64,000 bases of DNA. Origin: Streptomyces sp. CB02414. GTDB lineage: Bacteria > Actinomycetota > Actinomycetes > Streptomycetales > Streptomycetaceae. Below, piece by piece: positions 39,234-47,774 of this stretch. The DNA is taken from the NCBI RefSeq assembly GCF_001905385.1, contig NZ_LIPF01000009.1, positions 124,001-188,000 on the forward strand. The letters run 5' to 3'. Positions within the stretch are counted from its first letter, which is position 1; each line of letters begins with the position of its first letter. A program made the translations under genes and the position numbers. The notes beneath the pieces are model-generated. The model was not told the DNA's origin. It made no database searches and worked only from the letters and a program-made list of their open reading frames with translations.

Positions 39234-41969
39234 CTACGGCATCCGGTCCCCCAGAAGTGCCAGGTTCTCGATGGCGGCGAGGCCGTAGAGCGCGGTGTCG
39301 TTGGTGGCGACCCAGGTCGCCTCGCTGCCGGGCACCAGAGCGGTCGGGCCGCTCACCTTCTCGGTCTTCCAGGGCGCCGACTCCTTGTAGCCGTCGGAGT
39401 CGTAGAACTTCTGCCAGGCGCGGGCGGCGAGCTTGTCGTCCCCGGTCTGTACGGCCGCGTAGGCATCGAGGCGCGAGTGGCCCTGGAAGAGGATGAGGCT
39501 GCCGAAATTGCTGCCGTAGCGGGCCGCCTGTTCGGTCTTGGAGGCATTGAAGTAGCGGCAGTAGTCGTAGTACGCCTCGCTGAACTCCGGCATGTCGACG
39601 AGGTCGATGAGTTCGGCGCACAGTTCGTTCAGGCCGAAGACGGCCGACAGGTGGGAGACCTCGACCTTCGGGGTGCCGGCGATCGCGAACCGGCCGGTGT
39701 CGAGGTCGTAGAGGCCGCTGCCCTGCACGAAGCCGTTGGGCTGGGCGGCGATGGTCTCCATCGTGGACAGCACGCGGGCCTTGGCCTTCTCCCACTTGGG
39801 GCCCTTGCGTTCCCACTCGGTCAGCCACGCCGAGACCAGGCCGCTCCAGTCGGTGCCGAATCCGACCGACAGGGCGTTGCGGTCGGGGGTGTAGGGCTCG
39901 GTGCGGATCTTGCGGAGCGGGTCCAGGGCGAGGAAGGTCTCGTCGGAGTCGACGTTGGCGTGCATGAGGTCGCCGACGCGTTCGTCGGCGGTGAGGAAGT
40001 AGTAGAAGCGCCGGTAGGTGGTGTTGGCGATCCGCTGCTGCTTGGCGCTGTCGGCGTAGTGCTGGACGCCGTGGCGGGTGCCGAGGCCGGCCCATTCGCC
40101 GAGGTGGTAGACGTCGACCTCGCCGGTGTGCCGGGTCATGGCCTCGGCGAAGCGGAAGATGTCGGCGCGGCCGGAGCGCAGGTAGGCGTACCAGAGCCAG
40201 AGGTCCGGGGAGAGTTCGGAGTTGTCCCAGGCGTAGCCGCCGATGTCGTAGCGCCACTGGTGCCGGGCGGCGTCGTAGGTGTGCATGATGTCGCCGTAGT
40301 CCCAGAAGCCGTACCAGCGACGCTGCTCCACCTGGTCCTTGTAGTAGGTGAAGAGGAAGTCGAGGTGGTCCTCGATCTTCGCCTTGGCGGGGGTGGAGCG
40401 GTCGGGCTTCGAGTAGAGGCCGGGGCCGAAGACGCCGGCCTTGATGAGCTGCTCGGGCGGGGCGGCGAGCTGCGGCAGGACGCGTACGGCCTCGATCTGT
40501 CCGGCGAGTTTCTCGGCGCTCGGGGTGGCGGCGTTGGCCCAGAAGAGCAGCTCGGAGGTGCGGGCGATGCCGTAGGGGGTGCCGAAGCCGGGTTCGTAGT
40601 CCTCGTAGGTGATGTTGAGGCCCTCCAGCTGCTCCTCGTAGGTGTCCTGGCCCATGCCGTCGTGGTAGAAGCGCAGGTCCATGGGCTGGGCCTCGGGCGA
40701 CCAGAGCCAGAGGGTGACCTCGGCCTCGTCGGTCTGCGCGTCGCGGATGTCGAGCTGGGCGGGGTGCTTCTCCCAGAAGTCGCGCAGGCCGAAGGAGAGG
40801 CCGCCGCTCACACCGCCGACGTAGCCGACACCGGAGGCGCGCCGTCCGCCGCCGGCGCCGATCCAGCCGTGGCCCTTCTTGGTGCGCTTGCGCAGGGTGA
40901 AGCCGTCGGCGGAGAGCTGGGAGAGGGTGTAGTCGCCCCACTCGGGGATGTACTGGAGCCGGGTGGTGACGCGCTGGTCCCAGGTGGCGGGGTCGGGCAG
41001 CTTCTCACCGGCGAACTGGGCCGCCTGCACGGCGGCGCCCGGGTCGCGGCGGAGGCCGGTGATGCCCTTGACCGCCTCGCGCAGCAGGCCGGTGCCCTCG
41101 CCGCCGATGCGGATGTGACGGTCGTAGGACTCGTCGCGCATCGGGACGGTGAAGCGGACGCCGAGGCCGCGGATGAAGTCGCCGCTCGCCTTCCCGGCTT
41201 CCTGCTTCCCGTCGAAGGTGATGGTGTGCACCATGCGGAAGGAGTCGGCGCCCGCGTAGAAGTACAGGCGGATGGAGAAGGGGAGCCAGCCGCGGTGGCC
41301 CTTGCGGTGTTTCCCGTCGATGCGGACGACGGCGCGGACCGGTCCCTCCTGTTCGACCTTCACCTCGTCGATGGCGCCGTCGAAGCGCTCGTACTTCACC
41401 GTGCCCTGGTCACCGTCCTCGATCTCGGGCTGGCGCAGGAGGACGAGGCGGCCGTTCTTCGCGATCTCGGTGGAGCCTCTGGTGACGGACTTGACGAGGG
41501 TCGATCCCGACGTGCCGATTCTGGCGGTGATGACACCGGTCGATATGTCGATGGTGCCGCCCCGCTGGTCGACGGTGACCTTCTTGGCGGGGGCGGCGGG
41601 GGCACCGGCGGTGAGGGTGAGCTTGCCGTTGCCGGAGCCGACGGCGTGGGCGGTCCACTTCAGGGAGCCGTCCGGCCAGTAGGCGAGGGGCCAGGACTGG
41701 GTGGGTACGGCCTTGCCGTCCGCGTCCGTGACGGCGAAGGTCTGGTCCTCCTGGTAGGTGCCCTTGGGCCAGGGGACCCCGACGGTGGAGCCGGGGGCGG
41801 CGCCGAGGCCGCCGTCCTCCAGCCAGGTCAGGGTGACGGGGCTGTCGTCGGCCGTCTCGGCGGCGGGGGCGGCCTGGGCGCCCTTGGCGCCGAGGGCCCA
41901 GCTGAACTGTGCGGCGGCTCCGGCGACGGCGGCCGCCTTGAGGAGGGACCTGCGGGGGATGGGGGACAT
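39234..41969 (-). CDS. Tat-exported exo-rhamnogalacturonan lyase-like protein (PcRGLX family)
   Basis: A 911-residue secreted protein. The Tat signal is MSPIPRRSLLKAAAVAGAAA with an AQAAPA cleavage region near residue 33. The first mature domain (TLTWLEDGGLG, VGVPWPKGTYQEDQTF, PLAYWPDGSLKWTAHAV) matches the N-terminal beta-domain of the PcRGLX/PL26 exo-rhamnogalacturonan lyase family. The middle beta-rich domain and a C-terminal alpha/alpha-barrel-like region (SELSPDLWLWYAYLRSGRAD, EWAGLGTRHGVQHYADS) follow. The expected role is stripping sugar units from pectic rhamnogalacturonan or a similar acidic polysaccharide outside the cell. Family placement is by pattern memory; the exact substrate is uncertain. 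ATG with GGAAAGGAAAGG upstream. Last gene of the transport operon. Confidence 0.8.
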   Translation of the reverse strand: MSPIPRRSLLKAAAVAGAAAQFSWALGAKGAQAAPAAETADDSPVTLTWLEDGGLGAAPGSTVGVPWPKGTYQEDQTFAVTDADGKAVPTQSWPLAYWPDGSLKWTAHAVGSGNGKLTLTAGAPAAPAKKVTVDQRGGTIDISTGVITARIGTSGSTLVKSVTRGSTEIAKNGRLVLLRQPEIEDGDQGTVKYERFDGAIDEVKVEQEGPVRAVVRIDGKHRKGHRGWLPFSIRLYFYAGADSFRMVHTITFDGKQEAGKASGDFIRGLGVRFTVPMRDESYDRHIRIGGEGTGLLREAVKGITGLRRDPGAAVQAAQFAGEKLPDPATWDQRVTTRLQYIPEWGDYTLSQLSADGFTLRKRTKKGHGWIGAGGGRRASGVGYVGGVSGGLSFGLRDFWEKHPAQLDIRDAQTDEAEVTLWLWSPEAQPMDLRFYHDGMGQDTYEEQLEGLNITYEDYEPGFGTPYGIARTSELLFWANAATPSAEKLAGQIEAVRVLPQLAAPPEQLIKAGVFGPGLYSKPDRSTPAKAKIEDHLDFLFTYYKDQVEQRRWYGFWDYGDIMHTYDAARHQWRYDIGGYAWDNSELSPDLWLWYAYLRSGRADIFRFAEAMTRHTGEVDVYHLGEWAGLGTRHGVQHYADSAKQQRIANTTYRRFYYFLTADERVGDLMHANVDSDETFLALDPLRKIRTEPYTPDRNALSVGFGTDWSGLVSAWLTEWERKGPKWEKAKARVLSTMETIAAQPNGFVQGSGLYDLDTGRFAIAGTPKVEVSHLSAVFGLNELCAELIDLVDMPEFSEAYYDYCRYFNASKTEQAARYGSNFGSLILFQGHSRLDAYAAVQTGDDKLAARAWQKFYDSDGYKESAPWKTEKVSGPTALVPGSEATWVATNDTALYGLAAIENLALLGDRMP

Positions 41970-42076
41970 GGCCTTTCCTTTCCGTTCCGTGCGGATGCGG
42001 AGGGGTGGTTTAGATGTCAAGGGCATGACAGGTAGAGGCTCGGCGCCGAAGCGCCGGCCTTCAGGAGGCAGGGCCG

Positions 42077-42688
42077 TCAGCGGCGCCGGTAGCGCTCCTC
42101 CACGGCGACGGCCGCCGCCGCGACGGCGCCCAGGACGGCGACCGCCAGCGGCGCGCTGAACCAGGCGGAGCAGACCACCACGGCCAGCCCGCCGACGATC
42201 AGGAAGGAACCGGCCGGGTCGAGCACGGTGCGCCGGCCGGCCCGCGCGAGCAGCGCACGCCAGGAGGCGCCGGGGCGCCATGCCGCCGCCGCGCGCAGCC
42301 CGGCCACGGTGGCGCCGATCAGGGCGAACACCCCGACGGCGCCCACGAACGGACCGCCCGGCAACCCGCTGCGCACGGCATGCACGTCCACCCACACCGC
42401 GGCCAGGGCGGCCCATCCGGCGACCCCGACGAGCCACCCGCGGCGCACCGCCGACCGGAAGTCGGCGGTGAACTCCCGCCAGCCACCGCGCTCATGGGCG
42501 AGCCGGCGCCCGAGGTGCCGCGCCCCCGCCGCGAACGCGGCCGGGTAGGTGACCAGCGGCAGCGAGGCCACGGCGATCCACACGCCGGTGAGCAGGCACT
42601 CGGCGAACAGCGCGAACCCCTCGGCGAACCGCGACTCGCCCCGCTCCCCCGCCCGCTCCGCACGGGCCTTCGCACGCACCTCGGTCAT
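42077..42688 (-). CDS. YesL/DUF624 family membrane protein
   Basis: A 203-residue protein with four hydrophobic segments (TGVWIAVASLPLVTYPAAFA, WLVGVAGWAALAAVWV, FVGAVGVFALIGATVAGLRA and the last AWFSAPLAVAVLGAVAAAAVA). DUF624 members such as Bacillus YesL are regularly encoded with rhamnogalacturonan ABC transporters; their function is unknown. It lies 12 nt after the second permease gene and 107 nt before the lyase gene, so the context fits the same operon. Confidence 0.78.
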   Translation of the reverse strand: MTEVRAKARAERAGERGESRFAEGFALFAECLLTGVWIAVASLPLVTYPAAFAAGARHLGRRLAHERGGWREFTADFRSAVRRGWLVGVAGWAALAAVWVDVHAVRSGLPGGPFVGAVGVFALIGATVAGLRAAAAWRPGASWRALLARAGRRTVLDPAGSFLIVGGLAVVVCSAWFSAPLAVAVLGAVAAAAVAVEERYRRR

Positions 42689-42700
42689 GATCGGTTCACC

Positions 42701-43591
42701 TCAGCCCTTCAGGCCGGACGTGGCCATGCCGTCGATCAGATAGCGCTGGAAGGCCAGGAAGAAGGCGAGGACGGGCAGCAGGGCGACGAGCGACATGGCG
42801 ATCATGCCGCCGTAGTTGGCCAGCCCTTCCTGGTCCACGAACATCTTCAGGCCGAGGGAGACGGTGTACTTGCTGGGCTCGTTGAGGTAGATCAGCGGGC
42901 CCATGAAGTCGTTCCACGAGTTGATGAAGGTGAAGATCGCGCTGGTGATCAGGGCCGGGCGGCACAGCGGCAGCACGATCGACCAGTAGATGCGGAAGTG
43001 CCCGCAGCCGTCCAGACGCGCCGCCTCGTCCAGCTCCTTGGGCAGGTTCCGCATGAACTGCACCATCAAGAAGACGAAGAACGCCTCCGTGGCCAAGTAC
43101 TTGCCCAGCAGCAGCGGGGTGTACGTGTTGATCATGTCCATGTTGCGGAAGAGCACGTACTGCGGGATGAGGAGCACGTGGTACGGCAGCAGGAGCGTGC
43201 CGATCATCAACGTGAAGAGCAGGTTGCGCCCGGCGAACCGGATCTTCGCGAAGGCGTACGCGGTCAGCGAGCAGGACACCACGATCCCGATCACCGAACC
43301 CACCGCGAGGAGCAGTGAGTTGACGAAGAAGGTGGAGATCGAGATGTCGGCGATGCCGTCGGCGAGGCCGGTGTAGTTCGAGATGATCGGGTCGGCCGGG
43401 AACAGGTCCAGGCTGCCGACGATGTCCCCGCTCTCCTTGAGGGAGCCGCCGATGACCCAGAGCACCGGGTAGAGGATCACCGCCAGGATCGCCAGCGACC
43501 CGATGTGCCAGGCGAGCGAGCCCGGCAGCCTGCGACGCAGGGCGCCCTTGGCGGGCGGGACCGGCGTGACGTCGGTGGCCTGTGTGCTCAT
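42701..43591 (-). CDS. Carbohydrate ABC transporter permease (MalG-type)
   Basis: A 296-residue inner-membrane permease with six helices and the EAA loop KELDEAARLDGCGHFRIYWS (about residues 185-204), which docks the ATPase. It has the MalG-like N-terminus with LAILAVILYPVLWVIGGSLK and the conserved C-terminal GMATSGLKG. ATG overlaps the upstream permease stop by four bases. Confidence 0.93.
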   Translation of the reverse strand: MSTQATDVTPVPPAKGALRRRLPGSLAWHIGSLAILAVILYPVLWVIGGSLKESGDIVGSLDLFPADPIISNYTGLADGIADISISTFFVNSLLLAVGSVIGIVVSCSLTAYAFAKIRFAGRNLLFTLMIGTLLLPYHVLLIPQYVLFRNMDMINTYTPLLLGKYLATEAFFVFLMVQFMRNLPKELDEAARLDGCGHFRIYWSIVLPLCRPALITSAIFTFINSWNDFMGPLIYLNEPSKYTVSLGLKMFVDQEGLANYGGMIAMSLVALLPVLAFFLAFQRYLIDGMATSGLKG

Positions 43592-44589
43592 CGGCCGCCC
43601 TCCTCGTAGTGCACCCAGCGCTTCTGCGACCAGAACAGCACCGCGGTGACCAGGGCGACCGCGACCAGCAGCATCCACGCCATGGCGGAGGCCAGGCCCA
43701 TGCGGCTGTTCTCGAAGCCCTGGATGTACAGATAACAGGTGTAGACCATGGTTCCGTCGGCCGGTCCGCAGGAACTGCCGCCGGCGCCGCCGCCGACGAT
43801 GTAGGCCGAGCTGAAGATCTGGAACGAGTGGATGGTCTCCAGCAGGACGTTGAAGAAGAGGACCGGGGAGATCATCGGCAGGGTGATGTTCCAGAACTGC
43901 CGCAGCTTGCTCGCGCCGTCCACGTCGGCCGCCTCGTACAGCTCGCGCGGCACCTGCTTGAGGCCGGCCAGGAAGATGACCATCGGGGCGCCGAACTGCC
44001 AGACGGTGAGCGCCACCAGGCTGTAGATGATGAGGTCCGGGTCGCCGGTCCAGCCGCCGGCGTCGATCCCGAAGAACTGCTGCGTACGGTCGACGACCGC
44101 GTCGTCCGAGAAGATCGCCTTCCACACGATGGCGACGGACACGCTCGCGCCGATCAGCGACGGGGCGTAGAAGGCGGCCCGGTAGAAGGCCTGCCCGCGC
44201 CGTTTCTGGGCCAGCAGCAGGGCCACGCCGAGCGCGGCGATCAGCTTGATCGGCGTGCCGACGACGACGTACCAGAGCGTGACCTGGACCGAGTGGCGCC
44301 AGCGCGGATCGCCGAACATCTCGGAGAAGTTGTCCAGGCCGATCCACCGGGGCGCGTCGAACAGGTTGTAGTCGGTGAACGCGAAGTAGAGCGAGGCGGC
44401 CATCGGTCCGGCCGTCAGCAGCAGGAATCCGGCGATCCAGGGGGACATGAAGAGGTAGCCGGCCAGGTTCTCCCGGCGGCCCCGCCGCTTGAGTTCGGCG
44501 GGGCGCGGGGACTTCGCCGGACCGTGCCGCGGCTCGGAGTCCTTGACCGGGTCCTCCACGGCGGGGGCGTGTGTCACGGCGCTTCCCAT
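43588..44589 (-). CDS. Carbohydrate ABC transporter permease (MalF-type)
   Basis: A 333-residue permease with six predicted helices and the EAA loop RELYEAADVDGASKLRQFWN (about residues 214-233). The N-terminal ~45 residues are polar and cytosolic. Its ATG overlaps the binding-protein stop by one base (TGATG). It pairs with the MalG-type gene as a heterodimer. No ATP-binding subunit is encoded nearby; Streptomyces sugar importers commonly borrow the shared ATPase MsiK. Confidence 0.93.
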   Translation of the reverse strand: MGSAVTHAPAVEDPVKDSEPRHGPAKSPRPAELKRRGRRENLAGYLFMSPWIAGFLLLTAGPMAASLYFAFTDYNLFDAPRWIGLDNFSEMFGDPRWRHSVQVTLWYVVVGTPIKLIAALGVALLLAQKRRGQAFYRAAFYAPSLIGASVSVAIVWKAIFSDDAVVDRTQQFFGIDAGGWTGDPDLIIYSLVALTVWQFGAPMVIFLAGLKQVPRELYEAADVDGASKLRQFWNITLPMISPVLFFNVLLETIHSFQIFSSAYIVGGGAGGSSCGPADGTMVYTCYLYIQGFENSRMGLASAMAWMLLVAVALVTAVLFWSQKRWVHYEEGGR

Positions 44590-45878
44590 CAGCCGGCGAG
44601 AGCCGTCTTCGACTCGGAGAAGAACTGCTTGACCGCGTCCTCGACCGAGCGCTCACCGAGTGCCATCTCCTCGGCGATGCGCAGGAAGGCGGCCTCGCAG
44701 ATGTCGGCGCCGTTGGGGTGCGGGGTGATGGTCTCCAGGACGCCCGCGTCGACGAGGGACTGCTCGTATGCGGCGATCGCCTTGTTGACCGGGTCGGTGG
44801 GCCGGTACGCGTCGTACTGGACCTGCGTCGTCGGCACCCCGCGGTCGTAGCCCATGATCTTGGCGACCTCGGGGTCGTGGACCATGAAGTCGATGAACTG
44901 GGCGACTTCCTTCGGGTGCTCGGTGCGCTTGTAGCCGCTGAGCATCAGCGAGCCGAGGTACTGGCCGGTGCGCTTGCCGTCCGTGGTGGGGATGGGCGCG
45001 AGGCCGTACTCGCTCTTGCCCTCGGAGGTGTAGCGGACGGTGAAGTTGTCCCAGGTGAACTCGCTGCCGGCGAGTTCGGCGGAGAGCGCCGACTTGGGCT
45101 TGATCTGGGCGACCTTCTTCGGGTCGGCGAACAGGCCGGACTTCACGCCCTTCTCCGCCTTGGTCCACCAGGTGGTCAGGTCGGCCTCGGTGAAGCCGAG
45201 TCCGTCCTCGGTGAAGAAGGCCTTGCCGTTCTGACGCAGGTACAGGTCGTAGAGGTACATGACGCCGTACATGCCGCTGTCGCCGGCCCGGCCCGTCCGG
45301 TCCCGGACGCTCGTCATCGCCTTGTCGAAGTCGTCCCACGTCCAGCCCTGTTCGGGCTTGACGCCGGCCCGGGTGTAGACGGGCTTGTCGATGACGAGCG
45401 CCATCGAGTTCGAACCGACGGGCACGCCGAGGAGCTTGCCGTCGATCTCGCCGAACTTCTCCAGGCCCGCCCGGAAGCCGTCCATGGAGAGATTGCCGGC
45501 CTTCACCTGTTCGCTCAGGTCGAGCAGTACATTCTTGGCGTCGTATTTCCGGAGAAATCCGATGGCATTCTGGAAGACGTCCGGAGGATTCCCGCCGGAC
45601 GCCTGGGTGTTGAACTTCTTCCAGAAGTCGGTGTACGGCTGGAAGTCGGTCTTCACCTTGATCTTCGGGTACTTCTTCTCGAAGAGCGCGATGGTCTTGT
45701 TGATGCGTTCCGCCCGGTCCTCGGCACCCCACCAGGAGTAACGAATCGTCACCGTTCCGTCCCCGGATCCGCTGCCGCCGCCGCACGCGGTGGCCGTCGC
45801 CCCCAGCCCCGCGACGGCCAGCGAGGCCCCCGCCGCCTTGAGGATCGTCCGCCTCTCCACATTCCCGCCCTGCTGCAT
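44589..45878 (-). CDS. Sugar ABC transporter substrate-binding lipoprotein
   Basis: A 429-residue solute-binding protein of the MalE-like class. It has a twin-arginine, lipoprotein-type signal (VERRTILKAAGASLAVAGLG) with the lipid-modified Cys at residue 32 (TATAC-GGG). The mature part starts TVTIRYSWWGAEDRAERI and contains PPDVFQNAIGFLRKYDAK. It should capture oligosaccharides released by the neighbouring lyase. ATG with GGGGAGG six nt upstream. First gene of the operon; operator-like palindromes lie 33-55 nt before it. Confidence 0.92.
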   Translation of the reverse strand: MQQGGNVERRTILKAAGASLAVAGLGATATACGGGSGSGDGTVTIRYSWWGAEDRAERINKTIALFEKKYPKIKVKTDFQPYTDFWKKFNTQASGGNPPDVFQNAIGFLRKYDAKNVLLDLSEQVKAGNLSMDGFRAGLEKFGEIDGKLLGVPVGSNSMALVIDKPVYTRAGVKPEQGWTWDDFDKAMTSVRDRTGRAGDSGMYGVMYLYDLYLRQNGKAFFTEDGLGFTEADLTTWWTKAEKGVKSGLFADPKKVAQIKPKSALSAELAGSEFTWDNFTVRYTSEGKSEYGLAPIPTTDGKRTGQYLGSLMLSGYKRTEHPKEVAQFIDFMVHDPEVAKIMGYDRGVPTTQVQYDAYRPTDPVNKAIAAYEQSLVDAGVLETITPHPNGADICEAAFLRIAEEMALGERSVEDAVKQFFSESKTALAG

Positions 45879-45910
45879 ACGAGCCTCCCCGCGACGTCGC
45901 GTCCGCCTCA

Positions 45911-45933
45911 TGAATCGTTTCAAGTAAGCGCTT
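45911..45933. promoter_or_regulatory. Two LacI-family operator-like palindromes before the sugar transport operon
   Basis: TGAATCGTTTCA at 45911-45922 (half-sites TGAA/TTCA) and AAGCGCTT at 45926-45933, a perfect 8-bp palindrome with a central CG. Both resemble operators of LacI/GalR sugar regulators such as TGAAACGTTTCA. They lie between the presumed promoter and the binding-protein start, where a repressor would block transcription. No LacI gene is in the window. Confidence 0.5.
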
Positions 45934-46186
45934 GCTGGCACAAGGTACGGAGGGCCCCGGGGCGCGTCAATGATTCGGACAGGAATTGCCGGGCGCCGCC
46001 CCTCGGCGACCGGACCGCCCCCTGAGCGGCCACCTGCCGGCAGCCGGGAAGAACTCCCTGGTCGACGCCGCGTGACCGAGGGGCCGAACGCGGGCGGGCC
46101 CGCCGCGGCCGGCGGCACGGCAGGTCACGGTTGAGTGACGGCGGGTGGAAGCGGAATGCCCGGGCGCCCGGACGCACCCACACACG
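45934..46186. other. Non-coding stretch upstream of the sugar operon
   Basis: Together with the operator region this is a 308-nt gene-free gap (45879-46186). Apart from the operators I see only GC-rich sequence and no credible coding frame. The sugar operon promoter should lie here, but I could not pick -35/-10 boxes with confidence. Confidence 0.5.
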
Positions 46187-46224
46187 CAGGCGGCCCGGCT
46201 CACGATCGTGAGCCGGGCCGCCTG
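46187..46224. terminator. 38-bp perfect palindrome terminator of tRNA-Val copy 2
   Basis: CAGGCGGCCCGGCTCACG followed by AT and its exact complement, 18 bp each side. It starts ten bases beyond the tRNA 3' end on the minus strand and can work in both directions. Confidence 0.75.
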
Positions 46225-46233
46225 ATGATCCGG

Positions 46234-46305
46234 TGGGCGATACTGGGTTCGAACCAGTGACCTCTTCGGTGTGAACGAAGCGCTCTCCCACTGAGCTAAT
46301 CGCCC
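46234..46305 (-). tRNA. tRNA-Val(CAC), second copy
   Basis: 72 nt, identical to the gene at 38637-38708, with anticodon CAC in CTTCG-TTCACAC-CGAAG. A -10-like TAATGT lies about 14 nt upstream (46319-46324 on the plus strand). No CCA is encoded. Confidence 0.95.
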
Positions 46306-46384
46306 GGACGCAGGAAGAACATTACCCCATGTCAGGGGGTGCCCGTGACCAGCGGGGGCCGGGTCGCCGCACCCCCGCCGCGGA

Positions 46385-46840
46385 TCACTGGTCCTCGATC
46401 TTCCAGGGCAGCTGGAGGCCGAACTTCCACAGGTAGATCCCCGCCAGCGCGGCCACGATCACCAGGCCGACGGAGGTCAGGATGATGTTCCGGCGCCGCA
46501 CCTTGGGGTCGAGGGCCCGCTGGGCCGCCTCGGTGACCTTGCGCTTGGTCCAGCGCAGGACGAGCTGCGCCCAGACGAACTCAGTAGCCCAGATCGCCAT
46601 GCCGCCGAAGATCACGACCCAGCCCGGCCCGGGCAGCACCAGCATGGCGGCGCCGGCCGCGACGACCGCCAGCCCGACGATGAAGACACCGACCTGCCAG
46701 CTCAGGTGCAGGGCGCGGCGCGCCTTGATGAAGTCCGGAGCACGCGAACCGAGCGCCTGCGCGGGCGCCGCCTCGTCGTCCGTCCCCGTACGGTCTTCCG
46801 CCACGGCGGCCTCGCCGGGCTTGTTACTCCCCGTGTTCAT
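46385..46840 (-). CDS. TIGR02611 family membrane protein (PGPGW motif)
   Basis: A 151-residue membrane protein with a polar ~40-residue head and three hydrophobic segments (LSWQVGVFIVGLAVVAAGAA, a segment around GWVVIFGGMAIWATEFVW, and ILTSVGLVIVAALAGIYLW). The signature LVLPGPGWVV defines the actinobacterial TIGR02611/PGPGW family, whose function is unknown. The ATG at 46840 is preferred. It has no ribosome site, but TAGTGT (46849-46854 on the plus strand) ends eight bases before it, which suggests a leaderless mRNA; the frame also stays open to a GTG at 46873. Divergent from ssgB. Confidence 0.85.
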   Translation of the reverse strand: MNTGSNKPGEAAVAEDRTGTDDEAAPAQALGSRAPDFIKARRALHLSWQVGVFIVGLAVVAAGAAMLVLPGPGWVVIFGGMAIWATEFVWAQLVLRWTKRKVTEAAQRALDPKVRRRNIILTSVGLVIVAALAGIYLWKFGLQLPWKIEDQ

Positions 46841-47031
46841 ACGGCCAAACACTACCGGAGCGAAACCTGTCACCGGAATGGGCGCAGGACCCGAACGGCC
46901 ACTCGGCCGGAAGAGTTACCTAAACGCACGCAAAACACTCAGAGGGGTTTACAACGGCACCGTAGGTGGCATGTCGATTTCGCCGACGTGCGAATCCCCG
47001 AGCGCACACTGAGCGAAAGGCCCTGGCGCTT

Positions 47032-47445
47032 ATGAACACCACGGTCAGCTGCGAGCTGCACCTGCGCCTCGTTGTGTCGAGCGAGTCCTCCCTGCCTGTC
47101 CCCGCAGGCCTGCGGTACGACACGGCCGACCCCTACGCCGTGCACGCCACCTTCCACACCGGAGCCGAGGAGACCGTCGAGTGGGTGTTCGCCCGCGACC
47201 TCCTCGCCGAAGGCCTCCACCGCCCCACCGGCACCGGCGACGTCCGTGTCTGGCCGTCCCGGAGTCATGGCCAGGGGGTCGTGTGCATCGCCCTGAGCTC
47301 CCCGGAGGGCGAGGCACTGCTCGAGGCCCCGGCGCGGGCCCTGGAGTCCTTCCTGAAGCGCACAGACGCCGCCGTGCCGCCCGGCACGGAACACCGGCAC
47401 TTCGATCTCGATCAGGAGCTGTCGCACATCCTGGCGGAAAGCTAG
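47032..47445 (+). CDS. ssgB: Sporulation cell-division protein SsgB
   Basis: A 137-residue SsgA-like protein (SALP), confined to sporulating actinobacteria. SsgB is the most conserved member; with SsgA it marks future septa in aerial hyphae and recruits FtsZ. The sequence is the canonical SsgB (MNTTVSCELHLRLVV, ATFHTGAEETVEWVFARDLL, RVWPSRSHGQGVVCIAL, DLDQELSHILAES). ATG at 47032 with AAAGG about 11 nt upstream. The 191-nt divergent region contains its promoter; ssgB of S. coelicolor is known to depend on the stress sigma factor SigH, but I could not assign the boxes by eye. Confidence 0.96.
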   Translation: MNTTVSCELHLRLVVSSESSLPVPAGLRYDTADPYAVHATFHTGAEETVEWVFARDLLAEGLHRPTGTGDVRVWPSRSHGQGVVCIALSSPEGEALLEAPARALESFLKRTDAAVPPGTEHRHFDLDQELSHILAES

Positions 47446-47517
47446 GGCGATGCTCCGTGAAGCCGCCCGTCGCCGTCGACTCGGGGTGACGGCACGGGCC
47501 CGGACAACCGCATAACG

Positions 47518-47573
47518 GCACACACCGGCGTCGTCGCCGCGGTCCTCCGCGGGGGCGGCGCCGGTGCGTGTGC
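47518..47573 (+). terminator. Imperfect terminator hairpin of ssgB
   Basis: GCACACACCGGCGTCGTCGCC pairs imperfectly with GGCGGCGCCGGTGCGTGTGC across a short loop, 72 nt beyond the stop. The rest of the 329-nt gap (47446-47774) is GC-rich with no credible coding frame; the CGNR gene promoter should lie in it. Confidence 0.55.
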
Positions 47574-47774
47574 GGCCGCGGGGCCGCCCCTTGGTCCCTG
47601 CGGGTCCCTGCGGGAACGGGGGGCGGTCGGCGGCCGTTGTACGGGCATCCGACGGCGGTACGGGCGTTCCTCGGCCGGGCCCGGCACATCGGAGCCGGTA
47701 CCCCCTTCGTGGAAGCCACTACCATCGGCCAGCATCGGCGGGCGCCCGCCCGACCCCAGGCCAGGGAGCGAGAT

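Noticed and set aside
46840..46873. Upstream GTG start of the TIGR02611 protein
   Set aside because: It would place the -10-like box inside the gene and adds residues (TGFAPVVFGR) not expected in the family; kept only as an alternative.
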